DNA of 15,388 nucleotides from CAZECE01 sp964510525 (GTDB taxonomy: Bacteria; Pseudomonadota; Gammaproteobacteria; Pseudomonadales; JANQJO01): assembly GCA_964510525.1 (NCBI GenBank), contig CAZECE010000104.1, forward strand, positions 1 through 15,388, given 5' to 3'. Positions 14,000 to 15,388 of the stretch are shown here, piece after piece. The stretch's first letter is position 1. Every line of letters begins with the position of its first letter. Under the pieces are notes generated by a model, which did no database searches, was not told the origin of the DNA, and saw nothing but the letters and a program-made list of their open reading frames with translations. A program made the position numbers and the translations under genes.

Positions 14000-14033
14000 T
14001 AAACGTATAAACTTTACACATGGATCATTCTCA

Positions 14034-15167
14034 ATGAAATTCGAATCGTGCCAATGCGGACAATGGGTTCAGCAATATCAATATAAATGCTACCGCCCTG
14101 TCGGCATCAACCGAGAATGGAGCTGGGAAGATCCGCACATCAACACCCTGTTAGCACAAGCCTCACGCGCCCTCGCAGAGCTGGATGCATTTACACTTAT
14201 TGTGCCAGATGTGGATCTGTTTATTCAAATGCACATCACCAAAGAAGCCAATACCTCCTCTCGCATTGAAGGCACTCAAACCCAAATGGATGAAGCCATC
14301 CTAGACCGCGAGCAATTGGCGCCGGAAAAACGCGATGACTGGTCGGAAGTCCAAAACTACGTGCAAGCCATCAACGAGGCCATTGAACAACTCAACACCT
14401 TGCCTTTATCGAATCGACTATTAAAGCAAACCCATGCCCGCTTGATGCAAGGGGTTCGTGGAGCAATGAAATGCCCTGGCGAGTTTCGAACGTCTCAAAA
14501 CTGGATTGGCGGCAGCAATCTCAGCAACGCCGCGTTTATTCCCCCACACCAGCAAGACGTCCCCGAACTGATGAGCGATCTTGAGCTGTTTTGGCACAAC
14601 GAACACATTCAGGTCCCTGAGTTGATTCGCATTGCCATCAGTCATTATCAGTTCGAGACCATTCACCCCTTTCTCGATGGTAACGGGCGCATCGGTCGCT
14701 TAATGATTACGCTGTATTTGGTCAGCAAAGGGCTACTGCGCAAACCTTCGCTGTATTTATCCGATTTTTTCGAGCGCAACCGAGGCAGTTATTACGATGC
14801 ACTGATGCAAGTCCGATCGTCGAATAACATGCTGCATTGGGTTAAATTCTTTTTATCTGCTGTGGTTGAAACCGCCAACAAAGGCAAAGCCACCTTTGAG
14901 GCGATTTTAGGGCTTCAAAAACACATTCACACTCTGATGCTCGGCTATGGCAAACGCGCTGAAAAAGCCCAGGTACTCATCAACTACCTATACAGCAAAC
15001 CATCGATCACCCCTAACCAAGTCGGCACACTGCTCAACACCAGCCACCAAACGGCCTCGGCTCTCCTTAAAAAGATGACCCAAGACGACATCTTGGTTGA
15101 GATGACGGGTTATCAACGCAATCGGGTGTTTTTATTTGAACGTTATTTGAGGCTGTTTTTGGCTTAA
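14034..15167 (+). CDS. Fic-family adenylyltransferase (class II, C-terminal winged helix)
   Basis: Fic proteins transfer AMP (or another nucleotide part) from a nucleotide to a hydroxyl of a target protein. This 377-residue protein has the full core motif HPFLDGNGRIGR at 211-222, with catalytic His211. The inhibitory motif (S/T)xxxE(G/N) is present N-terminal to the core as SSRIEG at 75-80, with Glu79 as the predicted blocking residue. This makes it a class II Fic, inactive until released. An N-terminal helical domain (about 30-110) carries the inhibitory helix. The C-terminal part (about 305-370) has a winged-helix pattern, ITPNQVGTLLNTSHQTASALLKKM. The layout resembles the Shewanella Fic with a C-terminal wHTH. 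No antitoxin gene is adjacent, as expected when the inhibitor is built in. The ribosome site is weak. It is divergent from ogt with a candidate operator between; the target is unknown. Confidence 0.93.
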   Translation: MKFESCQCGQWVQQYQYKCYRPVGINREWSWEDPHINTLLAQASRALAELDAFTLIVPDVDLFIQMHITKEANTSSRIEGTQTQMDEAILDREQLAPEKRDDWSEVQNYVQAINEAIEQLNTLPLSNRLLKQTHARLMQGVRGAMKCPGEFRTSQNWIGGSNLSNAAFIPPHQQDVPELMSDLELFWHNEHIQVPELIRIAISHYQFETIHPFLDGNGRIGRLMITLYLVSKGLLRKPSLYLSDFFERNRGSYYDALMQVRSSNNMLHWVKFFLSAVVETANKGKATFEAILGLQKHIHTLMLGYGKRAEKAQVLINYLYSKPSITPNQVGTLLNTSHQTASALLKKMTQDDILVEMTGYQRNRVFLFERYLRLFLA

Positions 15168-15388
15168 GACCCTCTTTAGCTCAAGGCTGTCCACTCAACT
15201 CAAGGCTGCTTTTAACGCCTGATATGAAAATAAGTCTTTACATCAATACTGTCATTAAATACACTTCAAAAAATTACAGCTTAATACTCAAGATAGCTTA
15301 CATACAAATACTCATATGTAATTCTGTTTTCAGTTTTTTACACATAAATTGAAATACTCCGTCAGCCCCTCAAATACCTTGTTCAAGC
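15168..15388. other. AT-rich region after the Fic gene, no gene seen
   Basis: 221 bases with no credible open frame or RNA gene. CTCAAGGCTG is repeated at 15180-15189 and 15199-15208. A weak AGGC/GCCT pairing around 15203-15219 has no T-tract, so I do not call a terminator. The next gene lies beyond the window. Confidence 0.5.

Noticed and set aside
1..15388. CRISPR arrays, tRNA or rRNA genes, insertion sequences, prophage genes
   Set aside because: I saw no regularly spaced repeats, no cloverleaf-like or rRNA-like sequence, and no transposase, integrase or phage-like protein.

Overview
The window looks like chromosome from a gammaproteobacterium, probably a marine or Oceanospirillales/Pseudomonadales-like lineage. 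The evidence is gene order and protein character: ntrB-ntrC, then trmL, secB and a membrane rhodanese on the opposite strand, then gpmI-envC-ctpA. This neighbourhood is well known in Pseudomonas and relatives, and its parts also occur near yibN-grxC-secB and gpmM-envC in enterics. The genus is not resolved.

Layout. Positions 1-1185 hold the 3' part of a TRAP transporter large permease (dctM). At 1344-1994 is an exported DUF4124-type protein. The nitrogen two-component pair ntrB (2210-3361) and ntrC (3399-4877) follows. It is preceded by what looks like its own control region: a near-consensus NtrC box at 2034-2048 and a sigma-54 type promoter (GG-N10-GC) at 2099-2114. Convergent to ntrC is a minus-strand operon read rhodanese (5940-6356), secB (5415-5906), trmL (4904-5380). 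No grxC lies between the rhodanese gene and secB, where enterics and pseudomonads often carry it.

Between the rhodanese gene and gpmI is an accessory block (about 6385-8910) of three minus-strand genes: a secreted cysteine-containing basic protein, a small DUF805 membrane protein in AT-rich DNA, and a membrane-anchored acidic coiled-coil protein. The last carries a 10-bp G tract in its coding strand, and gain or loss of one base there would truncate the protein. None of the three has a function I can name. This block and the G tract are the least ordinary part of the window.

The plus-strand run gpmI (9151-10758), envC (10787-11953), ctpA (12100-13407) combines glycolysis with cell-wall hydrolase activation and periplasmic processing. 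ogt (13415-13942, minus strand) converges on ctpA. A Fic-family AMP-transferase with an N-terminal class II inhibitory motif and a C-terminal winged-helix-like region (14034-15167) diverges from ogt. A perfect 9-bp inverted repeat in the ogt/fic intergenic region is a good candidate operator. The last 221 bases are AT-rich with no gene I can support.

Several start codons were moved from the longest open frame using Shine-Dalgarno position: ntrC (3399), secB (5906), the Cys-rich protein (GTG at 7288), DUF805 (7811) and ctpA (12100).
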